Positions 1 to 9,300 of a stretch of DNA of 64,000 nt are shown here, piece by piece. This DNA is from Serratia marcescens subsp. marcescens ATCC 13880 (GTDB taxonomy: Bacteria > Pseudomonadota > Gammaproteobacteria > Enterobacterales > Enterobacteriaceae), in the NCBI RefSeq assembly GCF_017299535.1, contig NZ_CP071238.1, forward strand, positions 4,154,001-4,218,000. Reading direction: 5' to 3'. Numbering within the stretch: position 1 is the stretch's first letter; every line of letters begins with the position of its first letter. A program made the translations under genes and the position numbers. The notes beneath the pieces are model-generated. The model made no database searches, was not told the origin of the DNA, and saw nothing but the letters and a program-made list of their open reading frames with translations.

Positions 1-1117
1 TCACGACGCGGCCCAGACCCCAGCTCTTCTCAACCTTGATGCCGATGGATTCAGCGATGGCCACCGCTTTGCCCATGTCGGCCAGGTCAGCCAGATCGGT
101 TTCCGGACGGTATTTCTTGATCGCCTCGGTCATGGTCAGCTTCTCGAACGGCTTGCCGAAGTCGAACACTTCATCGCCGTACTGCACCTGAGAGGTGCCC
201 AGCACTTTCTCGGTCAGGGTGCGGAACAGGGTCTCGGTCAGCTCGATCAGGTCTTTGTAATCCGCGTAAGCCATGTAGAGTTCCATCATGGTGAACTCTG
301 GGTTATGACGCGGAGAAACGCCTTCGTTGCGGAAGTTGCGGTTGATTTCGAACACGCGCTCGAAGCCGCCGACCACCAGACGCTTCAGATACAGTTCCGG
401 CGCGATGCGCAGGTACATGTCGATATCCAGCGCATTGTGGTGAGTGATGAATGGGCGCGCGGACGCGCCACCCGGGATCACCTGCATCATCGGGGTTTCG
501 ACTTCCATGAAGCCGCGTTCCACCATGAAGTTGCGGATAGCCGACATCACCTGCGAACGCACTTTGAAAGTGTTGCGCGATTCTTCGTTGGCGATCAGAT
601 CCAGGTAACGCTGGCGGTAACGGGTTTCCTGATCCGCCAGGCCGTGGAATTTATCCGGCAGCGGACGCAGCGCTTTGGTCAGCAGACGCAGTTCGGTGCA
701 GTGGATCGACAGTTCGCCGGTCTTGGTTTTGAACAGCTTGCCGCGCGCGCCGAGGATATCGCCCAGGTCCCACTTCTTGAACTGCTCGTTGTACACGCCT
801 TCAGCCAGATCGTCGCGCGCGACGTACAGCTGAATGCGGCCGCCCACGTCCTGCAGCGTGACGAAGGATGCCTTGCCCATAATGCGGCGGGTCATCATGC
901 GGCCGGCGACGGTCACTTCTACGCCCAGCGCTTCCAGCTCTTCGTTGTCTTTATCGCCGTATGCAGCGTGCAGTTTGTCGGAGGTGGAATCGCGACGGAA
1001 GTCGTTCGGGAACGCAATGCCGTTCTCACGCAGGCCGGCCAGTTTCTCGCGGCGGGACTGCAGTTCGTTATTGAGATCCAGCGCCTGATCGGCGCCCTGT
1101 ACTTGTTGTTCAGACAT
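1..1117 (-). CDS. lysS: Lysine--tRNA ligase, 3' part beyond the window
   Basis: Class II lysyl-tRNA synthetase, which charges tRNA-Lys in the cytoplasm. Reading leftward from an ATG at 1117 the protein begins [11 protein letters not shown] and continues for about 372 of the usual 505 residues before the window edge. The N-terminal OB-fold anticodon-binding domain is complete, and class II motif 2 is visible as [26 protein letters not shown] ribosome site lies just before the start, overlapping the stop of prfB, so translation is probably coupled to prfB as in E. coli prfB-lysS. Only the C-terminal catalytic part (motif 3) is missing, because of the window edge. Confidence 0.97.
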   Translation of the reverse strand, partial: MSEQQVQGADQALDLNNELQSRREKLAGLRENGIAFPNDFRRDSTSDKLHAAYGDKDNEELEALGVEVTVAGRMMTRRIMGKASFVTLQDVGGRIQLYVARDDLAEGVYNEQFKKWDLGDILGARGKLFKTKTGELSIHCTELRLLTKALRPLPDKFHGLADQETRYRQRYLDLIANEESRNTFKVRSQVMSAIRNFMVERGFMEVETPMMQVIPGGASARPFITHHNALDIDMYLRIAPELYLKRLVVGGFERVFEINRNFRNEGVSPRHNPEFTMMELYMAYADYKDLIELTETLFRTLTEKVLGTSQVQYGDEVFDFGKPFEKLTMTEAIKKYRPETDLADLADMGKAVAIAESIGIKVEKSWGLGRVV

Positions 1118-1126
1118 TTCTATTCC

Positions 1127-2225
1127 TCATAACCCGGCTTTCAAACTTGCCTCAATGAATTTATCCAGGTCGCCATCCAGTACGGCCTGCGTGTTACGCG
1201 TTTCGACGTTGGTGCGCAAATCCTTGATGCGGGAGTCATCCAGCACGTAAGAACGGATTTGGCTGCCCCAGCCGATGTCGGACTTGTTGTCTTCCATCGT
1301 CTGCTTATCAGCATTTTTCTTTTGCATCTCAAACTCGTACAGCTTGGCTCGCAGCTGTTTAAACGCTTGATCCTTGTTCTTATGCTGAGAACGATCGTTC
1401 TGGCACTGCACCACGATGTTGGTTGGCAGGTGAGTAATACGTACGGCGGATTCGGTTTTGTTGACGTGCTGACCGCCCGCACCGGAGGCGCGGTACACGT
1501 CGATACGCAGATCCGCCGGGTTGATTTCGATATCGATATCGTCGTCCACTTCCGGGTAGATGAACACCGAGCTGAACGAGGTGTGGCGACGGCCGCCGGA
1601 GTCGAACGGGCTCTTGCGCACCAGGCGATGCACGCCGGTTTCAGTGCGCAACCAGCCGAACGCGTAGTCGCCGATGATCTTGATGGTGGCCGATTTCAGG
1701 CCCGCGACGTCGCCGTCGGACTCTTCGATCACTTCGGTCTTGAAGCCCTTGGCTTCGGCCCAGCGCAGGTACATGCGCAGCAGCATGCTGGCCCAGTCCT
1801 GCGCTTCAGTGCCGCCGGAACCGGCCTGGATATCCAGGTAGCAGTCGGCGCTGTCGTACTCGCCGGAGAACATGCGGCGGAATTCCAACTGATCCAGCTT
1901 GCTCATCAGTTGATCCAGCTCGGCGACCGCTTCGTTGAAGGTCTCTTCGTCGTCGGCTTCCACCGCCAGTTCCAGCAGCCCGCCGACGTCTTCGCCGCCC
2001 TGCTCCAGCTGATCGATGGTTTCAACGATGGCTTCCAGCGCGGCGCGCTCTTTGCCGAGCGCCTGCGCGCGCTCCGGCTCGTTCCAAACGTCCGGCTGCT
2101 CCAGCTCGGCGTTGACTTCTTCTAGGCGTTCCTTCTTGGCATCATAGTCAAAGATACCCCCTAAGAACCGCAGTCCGCTCGGACAGGTCCTGAATTCGGT
2201 TTTTTACCGGGTTAATTTCAAACAT
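1127..2225 (-). CDS. prfB: Peptide chain release factor 2, programmed +1 frameshift
   Basis: RF2 releases nascent peptides at UGA and UAA. The coding sequence is split: codons 1-25 start at ATG 2225 and run to an in-frame TGA at 2150-2148, and the remainder continues in the +1 frame, giving 365 aa, the family length. The tripeptide anticodon SPF falls at residues 205-207 and the catalytic GGQ at 250-252. Residue 246, next to GGQ, is Ala, as in most enterics, rather than the Thr of E. coli K-12. The stop lies 9 bases before the lysS start, in the usual prfB-lysS pair. This is not a pseudogene. Confidence 0.97.
2148..2162 (-). promoter_or_regulatory. Autoregulatory +1 ribosomal frameshift site of prfB
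   Basis: On the coding strand the order is an internal Shine-Dalgarno AGGGGG, the codon TAT, the slippery codon CTT, then TGA followed by C. This is the classic RF2 cassette: low RF2 lets the ribosome slip from CUU into the +1 frame, while high RF2 terminates at codon 26. Spacing and stop context match the E. coli element. Confidence 0.95.
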
Positions 2226-2391
2226 GGTTTCGTTCTTTTACGTTGATGTCGTCGATGGCGGAATGCCATTGGAACCGCTAATTCTAACGGATCCGGGCGG
2301 CAGTTTATAGCGAGTTGGTCAGTTTTTGTGGCGATCGGGAAGGATGCCGGGGATTGGAGAGCCCAATCCCCGAATTGTGTTCAATTTCGCC

Positions 2392-4125
2392 TCAGCGCGG
2401 CCAAAGATGCTGGATCAGCAGCTGCACGTTGCGGTTGCCGCGAAACTCGTTGACGTCGAGCTTGTAGGCCAGTTCCACTTCGCGCACGCTGCTGTCCGGC
2501 CACAGCGTGGTGTCCACGTTGAACGCGATGCCGTCGAGCAGCGGGCCGCCGCCGAGCGGCTCCACCATCAGCTTCAGGTGTTTCTCGCCCACCAACCGCT
2601 GCTGCAGGATGCGGAACTTGCCGTCGAAGGTCGGTTCCGGAAACGCCTGGCCCCACGGGCCGCCCTCGCGCAGCAGCTCCGCCGTGGTCAGCGACAGCTC
2701 CTGCATCGCCAGTTCGCCGTCGGACCAGATCACCCCTTCCAGCATCGCCGGATCGAGCCATTCGCCCACCAGCTCGCCGAAACGCTGGCGGAACTCGTCG
2801 AATTTGGCTTCTTCCAGCGACAGCCCGGCCGCCATCGCGTGGCCGCCGAACTTCATCATCAGCCCGGGGTTCAGCATATCCAGCCGCTCCAGCGCGTCGC
2901 GCATGTGCAGGCCGGGCACCGAACGGCCGGAGCCTTTCAGGATGCCGTCACCCGCCGGCGCGAACGCGATCACCGGGCGGTGGAAACGCTCTTTGATGCG
3001 CGAAGCGAGGATGCCCACCACGCCCTGGTGCCATTCCGGGTGATACATCGCCAATCCGTAAGGCAGCTCGGTGCTGGTGCGCTCCAGCTGATCGCACAGC
3101 TGCAGGGCTTCCACCTGCATGCCCTGCTCTATCTCGCGTCGCGTCTGGTTCAGCGCATCGAGATCGTTGGCCAGCATGCGCGCCTGCGCGATGTCGTCGC
3201 TCAGCAGCAGCGCCACGCCGATCGACATGTCGTCCAGCCGGCCGGCGGCGTTGAGCCGCGGCCCGAGCGCAAAACCGAGATCGTTGGCCGCCAGTTGACG
3301 GGCGTCGCGGTTGGCCACCTCAAGCAGCGCGCGGATGCCCGGTCGGCATTTGCCGGCGCGGATGCGGTTTAATCCCTGATACACCAGAATGCGGTTGTTG
3401 GCGTCCAGCGGCACCACGTCGGCCACGGTGCCGAGCGCCACCAGGTCCAGCAGCTCCGCCAGATTGGGCATCGCCAGCGCGCGCTGCTCGAACCAGCCGC
3501 TGTCCCGCAGGCGGGCGCGCAGCGCCAGCATCAGGTAGAACGCGACGCCTACCCCCGCCAGCGATTTGGACGGGAAGGCGCAGCCGCGCAGGTTGGGGTT
3601 AACGATCGCTTCGGCCGCCGGCAGGGTCTCGCCCGGCAGGTGGTGATCGGTCACCAGCACCTGCATGCCCTTGGCGTGCGCCACGTCGACGCCGGCGTGG
3701 GAGGAGATGCCGTTATCGACGGTGACAATGAGTTCTGCGCCGCGCGCCGCCGCCTGCTCCACCACTTCGGGGCTCAGGCCATAACCGTCTTCGAAACGGT
3801 TAGGCACCAGATAATCGACGGCTGCGCCGCCCATGCTGCGCAGCGCCAACACCGTCAGTGCGGTGCTGGTGGCACCGTCGGCGTCGAAATCGCCCACCAC
3901 CATGATGCGGCGGCCGTCGGCCAGCGCCTGTTGCAGCAGGCTGACGGCGTCGTCGATGCCGTCCAGCTGTTGCCAGGGCAGCATGCCTTTGACGCCGCGT
4001 TCCAGCTCTTGCTCAGCCTGCACGCCGCGCAGGGCGTAAAGCCGACGCAGCAGCGGCGGCAAACTGGCGGGCAGATGCGTGTCGTCCGCCGCCGGGCGGC
4101 GGCGTAGTTGCGTTTTGATACTCAC
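2392..4125 (-). CDS. recJ: Single-stranded-DNA-specific 5'-3' exonuclease RecJ
   Basis: A DHH-superfamily nuclease of 577 aa, the same length as E. coli RecJ, used in RecF-pathway recombination and mismatch and base-excision repair. Metal-binding motifs are GDFDADG near residue 80, VDNGISSH, and VTDHHLPGE; the DHHA1 glycine motif FGGHAMAAG is in the C-terminal half. The start is GTG at 4125 (VSIKTQLRRR), as in E. coli, 6 bases after the dsbC stop, which supports an xerD-dsbC-recJ operon. About 165 bases separate its stop from the prfB start. Confidence 0.97.
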   Translation of the reverse strand: MSIKTQLRRRPAADDTHLPASLPPLLRRLYALRGVQAEQELERGVKGMLPWQQLDGIDDAVSLLQQALADGRRIMVVGDFDADGATSTALTVLALRSMGGAAVDYLVPNRFEDGYGLSPEVVEQAAARGAELIVTVDNGISSHAGVDVAHAKGMQVLVTDHHLPGETLPAAEAIVNPNLRGCAFPSKSLAGVGVAFYLMLALRARLRDSGWFEQRALAMPNLAELLDLVALGTVADVVPLDANNRILVYQGLNRIRAGKCRPGIRALLEVANRDARQLAANDLGFALGPRLNAAGRLDDMSIGVALLLSDDIAQARMLANDLDALNQTRREIEQGMQVEALQLCDQLERTSTELPYGLAMYHPEWHQGVVGILASRIKERFHRPVIAFAPAGDGILKGSGRSVPGLHMRDALERLDMLNPGLMMKFGGHAMAAGLSLEEAKFDEFRQRFGELVGEWLDPAMLEGVIWSDGELAMQELSLTTAELLREGGPWGQAFPEPTFDGKFRILQQRLVGEKHLKLMVEPLGGGPLLDGIAFNVDTTLWPDSSVREVELAYKLDVNEFRGNRNVQLLIQHLWPR

Positions 4126-4131
4126 CGGCGA

Positions 4132-4848
4132 TTAACCACCGGCTTTGGTGGCGGCCTGGTGCGCATCCAGCATGGCGGCCATCTCTTTCGGCCCCTGATA
4201 GCCCGGGATCATCATGCCGTTCTCCAGGATGATGGCCGGCGTGCCCTGAATGCCGAACTGCACGCCCAGCTCGTAATGCTTGCTGATGTCGGTTTTGCAG
4301 GTCGCCGGAGAAACGGCGTCGCCTTTCATGGCGGCGTCAAACGCCTTGGCCTTGTCGGCGGTGCACCAGATCGACTGCATGTCTTTTTCAGCCTGGGAAG
4401 CCAGCCCCTGGCGCGGGAATGCCAGATAACGCACGGTAATGCCCAGATCGTTGTACTCTTTCATCTGCTGATGCAGTTTGTGGCAGTAACCGCAGGTGAT
4501 ATCGGTGAACACGGTGATCACGTGTTTCTCTTTCGGCGCTTTGTAAACGATCATCTGATCTTTCAGCGCGTCCATTTTGCTGCTCAGCAGTTGGTTGGTC
4601 ACGTTGACCGGCTCTTTGCCGCTGACGTCGAACAGCGGGCCCTGCAGGATATGCTTGCCGTCTTCGGAGGCGTACAGCACGCCGCTGTCGGTCAGCACGG
4701 TTTTCAGGCCGTTGACCGGCGAAGGCTGCACGTCCGCCTGCTGGATGCCCAGGCTGGCGAGCGCTTTTTTGATCGCCGCGTCATCGGCATGGGCGGCGCC
4801 GGCCACCGAAGCCACCAGCAGAGAGAGCAGCATTAAACCTTTTTTCAT
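4132..4848 (-). CDS. dsbC: Periplasmic disulfide isomerase DsbC
   Basis: Thiol:disulfide isomerase that reshuffles wrong disulfides in the periplasm. The 238-aa precursor has a signal peptide of 21 residues ending AHA before DDAA, an N-terminal dimerisation domain and a thioredoxin fold with active site CGYC at 119-122. A second cysteine pair sits in the C-terminal half, as in E. coli. ATG 4848 was chosen over longer upstream readings because it starts the signal peptide and has AGGA eight bases before it. It lies between xerD and recJ, the standard enteric order. Confidence 0.96.
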   Translation of the reverse strand: MKKGLMLLSLLVASVAGAAHADDAAIKKALASLGIQQADVQPSPVNGLKTVLTDSGVLYASEDGKHILQGPLFDVSGKEPVNVTNQLLSSKMDALKDQMIVYKAPKEKHVITVFTDITCGYCHKLHQQMKEYNDLGITVRYLAFPRQGLASQAEKDMQSIWCTADKAKAFDAAMKGDAVSPATCKTDISKHYELGVQFGIQGTPAIILENGMMIPGYQGPKEMAAMLDAHQAATKAGG

Positions 4849-4874
4849 TGTTCCAATCCTTTCGAACCCGCCGC

Positions 4875-5774
4875 TCAGGCGCGCGGGTGATGCTGTTGAT
4901 GTAGCTGTTTCAGTCGTTCGGTCGCTACATGTGTATAAATTTGCGTGGTCGAGAGATCGCTGTGCCCTAACAACATCTGTACGACACGGAGATCGGCCCC
5001 ATGGTTCAGCAAATGGGTAGCGAACGCGTGCCGCAACACGTGCGGCGACAGACGCTCGCTGTCGATGCCCGCAAGGATGGCATAGTGTTTGATGCGATGC
5101 CAGAACGTCTGTCGGGTCATTTGCTGGCAGCGGGTGCTGGGGAACAGCACATCCAGCGTCTGGCCGTTGACCAGCCATGGGCGGCCGTGCTCCAGATAAT
5201 TTTCGATCCAGTAGACCGCCTCTTCGCCCAGCGGCACCAGCCGCTCCTTGTTGCCCTTGCCGATCACCCGCACCACGCCCTGGCGCAGGCTGACGTCGCT
5301 GATGTTCAGCCCCACCAGCTCGGAAACCCGCAGCCCGGTGGCGTACAACACTTCGAGCATCGCCTTGTCGCGCAGCTCCAGCGGTTGATCGACGCAGGGC
5401 GCCTGCAACAGCGCATCGACCTGCGCCTCGCTCAGATCCTTCGGCAAACGCTGCGGCAACTTGGGAGACGCCAGCTGCGCGGTGGGATCGTCGGCGCGCA
5501 GCTTTTCGCGGTACAGATATTGAAACAGGCGCCTCATGGCGCTCAACAAACGCGCGGAGCTGGTGGCCTTGTAACCGCCATCCACACGCTCGGCGAGAAA
5601 CGCCTGCAGATCCAACGCCTGCGCCTGCAGCAAATCGGTCTTCTGCTGGCCAAGCCAGGCGCCCAGTGCCTGCAAATCCAGCCGATAGGAGGCCAGCGTA
5701 TTTTCCGCCAGATTGCGCTCAAGCCACAGCGCATCCAGGAATTGTTCAATCAGCGCATTGTCTTGCTGTTGCAC
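4875..5774 (-). CDS. xerD: Site-specific tyrosine recombinase XerD
   Basis: With XerC it resolves chromosome dimers at dif. The 299-aa protein has the SAM-like N-terminal domain and the catalytic tyrosine recombinase domain with TGLRVSEL (Arg I), HVLRHAFATHLL (His-x-x-Arg), LLGHSDL and the nucleophile in TTQIYTHV. GTG at 5774 is preferred because it gives the E. coli length (298) and has AGAGGA just upstream; in-frame ATGs at 5795 and 5810 would add 7-12 residues. First gene of the leftward xerD-dsbC-recJ-prfB-lysS series, divergent from fldB. Confidence 0.95.
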   Translation of the reverse strand: MQQQDNALIEQFLDALWLERNLAENTLASYRLDLQALGAWLGQQKTDLLQAQALDLQAFLAERVDGGYKATSSARLLSAMRRLFQYLYREKLRADDPTAQLASPKLPQRLPKDLSEAQVDALLQAPCVDQPLELRDKAMLEVLYATGLRVSELVGLNISDVSLRQGVVRVIGKGNKERLVPLGEEAVYWIENYLEHGRPWLVNGQTLDVLFPSTRCQQMTRQTFWHRIKHYAILAGIDSERLSPHVLRHAFATHLLNHGADLRVVQMLLGHSDLSTTQIYTHVATERLKQLHQQHHPRA

Positions 5775-5880
5775 GCGGTCCTCTCTTTGTTGCATTTCCA
5801 CCCGCGCCATTATGCCTTAAGCCGGAGCAAATCAGGTATACTCGCTGCAATTCTCTAAACAGCAACGTAACGGTTTACAC

Positions 5881-6399
5881 ATGAAGATTGGTCTGTTTTA
5901 CGGCTCCAGCACCTGCTACACCGAAATGGCGGCAGAAAAAATCCGTGAGATTCTGGGTGAAGACCTGGTCGACCTGCACAACCTGAAAGACGTCTCGCCC
6001 AAGCTGATGGAGGACTATTCCATTCTGATCCTCGGCATCCCGACCTGGGATTTCGGCGAACTGCAGGAAGACTGGGAAGCGATCTGGCCGCAGCTGGCGG
6101 CGCTGGATCTGAAAGGCAAGATCGTCGCCATGTACGGCATGGGCGATCAGCTCGGCTACGGTGAGTGGTTCCTAGACGCGCTGGGCATGCTGTACGATCA
6201 CATCGCGCCGCTGGGCGTACAGTTCATCGGCTTCTGGCCAACTGAGGGCTTCGAGTTCACCAGCCCCAAACCGCTGAGCGCCGACGGCAAACACTTCGTC
6301 GGCCTGGCGCTCGATGAGGTCAACCAATACGATCTGAGCGAAGAGCGCCTGCAGCAATGGTGCGAACAGATCCTGTTGGAGATGGAGCCGCTGCTGTAG
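5881..6399 (+). CDS. fldB: Flavodoxin 2
   Basis: FMN-binding electron carrier of 172 aa (E. coli FldB 173). The phosphate-binding loop GSSTCYTE is at residues 9-16 and the isoalloxazine loops [12 protein letters not shown] and [12 protein letters not shown] are intact. It is divergent from xerD, as in E. coli, and ends in its own terminator. The ribosome site is weak (no clear AGGA before ATG). In E. coli the next gene is ygfX; here creDCB intervene. Confidence 0.95.
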   Translation: MKIGLFYGSSTCYTEMAAEKIREILGEDLVDLHNLKDVSPKLMEDYSILILGIPTWDFGELQEDWEAIWPQLAALDLKGKIVAMYGMGDQLGYGEWFLDALGMLYDHIAPLGVQFIGFWPTEGFEFTSPKPLSADGKHFVGLALDEVNQYDLSEERLQQWCEQILLEMEPLL

Positions 6400-6404
6400 C
6401 CGCT

Positions 6405-6430
6405 ATCGGGCGCGTAACGCGCCCGATTTT
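6405..6430 (+). terminator. Rho-independent terminator of fldB
   Basis: Ten-base-pair stem ATCGGGCGCG / CGCGCCCGAT with a TAA loop, followed by TTT. It starts six bases after the fldB stop and separates it from the convergent creD. Confidence 0.8.
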
Positions 6431-6436
6431 CCTCAC

Positions 6437-7801
6437 TTATTTCCACAGCCGGAAGCGTGGCTCGTCTTCCCCGGCCGGCGTTTCCTTGGTCAAACGCGCC
6501 GGATCGGCCACCTGATACCAGTCCAGCTTGCGCGTCAATAGCATAATGCCCGCCAGAATGGCGAACAGCAGCCCCGCCCCCAGCACCAACGCATTGTCCT
6601 CCGACTGCAACAGCAAATAGAGCACGCCGTACAACAGCAATAGGCTCGCGGCGAACAGCGCACCGCGCAGCTTGCCGCGCAGCACGGCGCTTAGATAGAA
6701 GCCGATCAGTCCGCTGCAGGCGATGCCGGCCGCCAGGTAAGCGAGAGCGAATCCCAGGTGTTCGGAGAAGGCCAGCAGAATCAGGTAGAACAGCACCAGC
6801 GCCGCGCCGACCAGCAGGTACTGAATCGGGTGCACCCGCAGCCCGGTCAGGGTTTCGAACAGGAAAAACGCCATAAACGTCAGCCCGATAAACAGCAGCG
6901 CATATTTGACCGCGCGCTCGGTCAGCTGATAGTGATCGACCGGTTCGACCAGGCTGGCGCTGAAGGCCGGCAGTTTATCCTCGTCGATAATGCCATCGTC
7001 GTAATGGAACGCACTGTTGATGTTGTTGGCGAACCAGGTGCTGCGCCAGCGAGCGCTAAACCCTTGATCCGTCACCTTGCGTTCGTCCGGCAGGAAGTTG
7101 CCGAGAAAATTCGGGTGTGGCCAGTTGCTTTGCAGTTGCAGCTCGCTGCTGCGCCCCAACGGCACCAGCGACAGGCTGCTGGTGCCCGCCAGCGTCAGGG
7201 TGAAGTCGGCGTTCAGCCCCTCTTTTTGTTGCAGCGCCGCCAGCGTCAGCGGTGCGTGGATCCCCTGGCGCAACGAACCCACGCCGGTGCCCGGCTCAAA
7301 CGCCACCGGCTGCGGTGTTGCCAGCGGGGAAATGCGCTTGATGCCGCGCGAGTCGCTCAGCGCCACCAGCAGGAACGGTTGGCCGACGGTCACGTTGGCG
7401 CGCTGCAAATCCGTCAGCTCCGGCTGGCCGAAACGCACCTTGAAGTTCAGCGGCCCCTGATAAACCTGCGTCTGATAGATGCCCAGCTTGCGCACTTCCA
7501 CATTCGGCGCGCCCTGCACCTGAAGCGACTCCGGCAGCAAATAGCGGTAATGCTGCACCCGCTGCACCACCGTTTGCCCTTTCTCGTCTTTCTTCTCTTC
7601 GCGTTCGACATAGGGAATGACAATCAACGGGCCGAGCACGCGCTGCGCCCCGCTGGTGCTTTCGCTCACCTGCCCGACCACGCTTTGCCGATAGCCGCTG
7701 CGTTCGTCGATCACGCTCATCAGTTGGGCGATGGGGATCAACATCACCACCATCAATCCCAGCAACGTGGTTATTTTCCAGAAAAGTACCGATTTCATCA
7801 T
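6437..7801 (-). CDS. creD: Inner-membrane protein CreD
   Basis: CreD (PF06123), 454 aa against 450 in E. coli. An N-terminal membrane anchor (about 8-28) is followed by a large extracytoplasmic domain containing the conserved STSGAQRVLGPLI and SNWPHPNFLG stretches, then about six C-terminal membrane helices including the conserved FMAFFLFETL, and a C-terminus ending RLWK as in E. coli. In E. coli it is the most strongly CreB-activated gene; its biochemical role is unclear but relates to envelope and beta-lactam or colicin tolerance. GAGGAG precedes a double ATG (7801 or 7798). It lies 80 bases after creC with its own cre tag. Confidence 0.93.
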   Translation of the reverse strand: MMKSVLFWKITTLLGLMVVMLIPIAQLMSVIDERSGYRQSVVGQVSESTSGAQRVLGPLIVIPYVEREEKKDEKGQTVVQRVQHYRYLLPESLQVQGAPNVEVRKLGIYQTQVYQGPLNFKVRFGQPELTDLQRANVTVGQPFLLVALSDSRGIKRISPLATPQPVAFEPGTGVGSLRQGIHAPLTLAALQQKEGLNADFTLTLAGTSSLSLVPLGRSSELQLQSNWPHPNFLGNFLPDERKVTDQGFSARWRSTWFANNINSAFHYDDGIIDEDKLPAFSASLVEPVDHYQLTERAVKYALLFIGLTFMAFFLFETLTGLRVHPIQYLLVGAALVLFYLILLAFSEHLGFALAYLAAGIACSGLIGFYLSAVLRGKLRGALFAASLLLLYGVLYLLLQSEDNALVLGAGLLFAILAGIMLLTRKLDWYQVADPARLTKETPAGEDEPRFRLWK

Positions 7802-7864
7802 GCTCGCTCCTCATAGGTAATGAGGCCACGATAAAACCCGCAGGTGAAATCAGAATGTGGTTAT

Positions 7865-7880
7865 GTGAAGGGAAGGTGAA
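7865..7880 (-). promoter_or_regulatory. cre tag (CreB-binding direct repeat) upstream of creD
   Basis: On the creD coding strand the bases are TTCAC-CTTCCC-TTCAC, an exact match to the published CreB tag TTCACnnnnnnTTCAC. It sits 64 bases before the creD start, in the gap after creC. This implies that creD has its own CreB-dependent promoter. Confidence 0.85.
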
Positions 7881-7881
7881 G

Positions 7882-9300
7882 TCACAGCGATAACATGAAA
7901 GTCGCTTCCACCCCGTGCGGCCGGCGGTTGCGCAGGCGAATGCCGCCATGATGCAGACGGGCGACCTCCTGCACGAAGTTCAGGCCCAGCCCGCTGCTTT
8001 TAGGCCGTTCGGCGCGCGGCAGCGAATAAAAACGCTCGAACACTTTATCGAGCGCATAGTCCGGAATGCCGCTGCCGTCGTCACAGACGCTGATGCAGTA
8101 ATGCTGTTCTCGCCGTTCGCCTCGCACGCTGACGCAACCGCCCGGCGGGGTAAAGTCGATCGCGTTGTCCAGCAGGTTGGTCAGCGCCTGGCTGATCAGC
8201 AACGCATCGCCGTTCAGCGTCACCTCCGCCAACGCCTCCAGTTGCAATCTGACGCCGCGCTGCGTCGCCTGCGCCTCTTTGCCCGCCATCGTCTGGCCGA
8301 TCAGCGCCGCGATCGCGATGGGCGCGGTCTCCATTTCTGGCCGGCTCTCCAGCCGCGCCTGCACCAGCAGTTTATCCACCAGTTGCTGGATGCGTGCGCT
8401 TTGCTGCTCGATATTGGTGAGAAAACGCCGGGCGGTCTCCGGCGGTGGCAGCTCCTGCAACAGTTCCGCCGCCCCCCGGATCGCCGCCAGCGGGCTTTTC
8501 AGCTCATGCGTCAGGGTATGTGCATACTGTTCGATATAAGCTTTGCCTTCCAGCTTCAGACGCATGCTCTCCAACGCCTGCGCCAACTGCGTCAATTCCC
8601 GGCCGCCCACTTTGGGCAACGGCGCGTTTTCTCCCTGCGCCACCCCATCGGCATAACGCACCAGACGGCCTATGGAACGGTTGATCCACCAGACGAATAC
8701 CGCCCCGATCAGCAGCGCAATCCCCAGCAGCAATGCGCCGGCCCACAGAATGCGCCGTTCGCTGCGTTTGATCACCGGCGCCATGGTGCTGTTGGGTTTG
8801 CCCACGGTAAGCACGCCGATAATGCGCCCTTGTTCTATCACCGGCGCGGCCACATACATCACCGAACTGTTTTCATCTTCTGGATCGCTACGGGTGCTGC
8901 GGGCGCCGTACTGGCCGCGCAGCGTCCGATAAACGTCATTCCAGCGCGAATAATCCTGCCCCTGCGCGCGGCCGGCGGAATCGAAGATGACCTTGCCTCG
9001 CGCATCGGTAAGATAGACGTGGTATTCACTGCGATCCTTGCGGATGCCGGAGATATTGGCGCCAATCGGCCGCTGGTTCAGCTGCGTAAACGCCTGCGCC
9101 AGTTGGCCATGCGCCGCATCGCCGCGCTGCATGTCCTGACGGGCGATCTGCGCCAGCAGGTTGGCGGTGTCCACCAGCGTGCCTTCGGTAGCGCGCCGCA
9201 CGCCGGGCTTCACTTCCTGGACGAAAATGCTCAGCACGAAGTACCCGGCCACCGCCACGATCAGAAAATATCCCAGCAGCAGGCGCAGGCCAATTTTCAT
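7882..9300 (-). CDS. creC: Sensor histidine kinase CreC
   Basis: Membrane sensor kinase, 472 aa (E. coli 474). Membrane segments are at about 7-27 and 184-206 around a periplasmic sensing domain that carries the conserved QDYSRWNDV and SVMYVAAPV stretches. HAMP is followed by the H box around His265 (THELKSPLAAIRG), an N box (NLLDNAIDFTP) and a GSGIPDYAL / SSGLGL ATPase domain. Its ATG overlaps the creB stop by four bases, so the two are translationally coupled. Confidence 0.95.
   Translation of the reverse strand: MKIGLRLLLGYFLIVAVAGYFVLSIFVQEVKPGVRRATEGTLVDTANLLAQIARQDMQRGDAAHGQLAQAFTQLNQRPIGANISGIRKDRSEYHVYLTDARGKVIFDSAGRAQGQDYSRWNDVYRTLRGQYGARSTRSDPEDENSSVMYVAAPVIEQGRIIGVLTVGKPNSTMAPVIKRSERRILWAGALLLGIALLIGAVFVWWINRSIGRLVRYADGVAQGENAPLPKVGGRELTQLAQALESMRLKLEGKAYIEQYAHTLTHELKSPLAAIRGAAELLQELPPPETARRFLTNIEQQSARIQQLVDKLLVQARLESRPEMETAPIAIAALIGQTMAGKEAQATQRGVRLQLEALAEVTLNGDALLISQALTNLLDNAIDFTPPGGCVSVRGERREQHYCISVCDDGSGIPDYALDKVFERFYSLPRAERPKSSGLGLNFVQEVARLHHGGIRLRNRRPHGVEATFMLSL

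Noticed and set aside
1127..2225. prfB as a broken gene because of the in-frame TGA
   Set aside because: The stop is the conserved programmed frameshift site, and the +1 reading restores the full 365-residue RF2.
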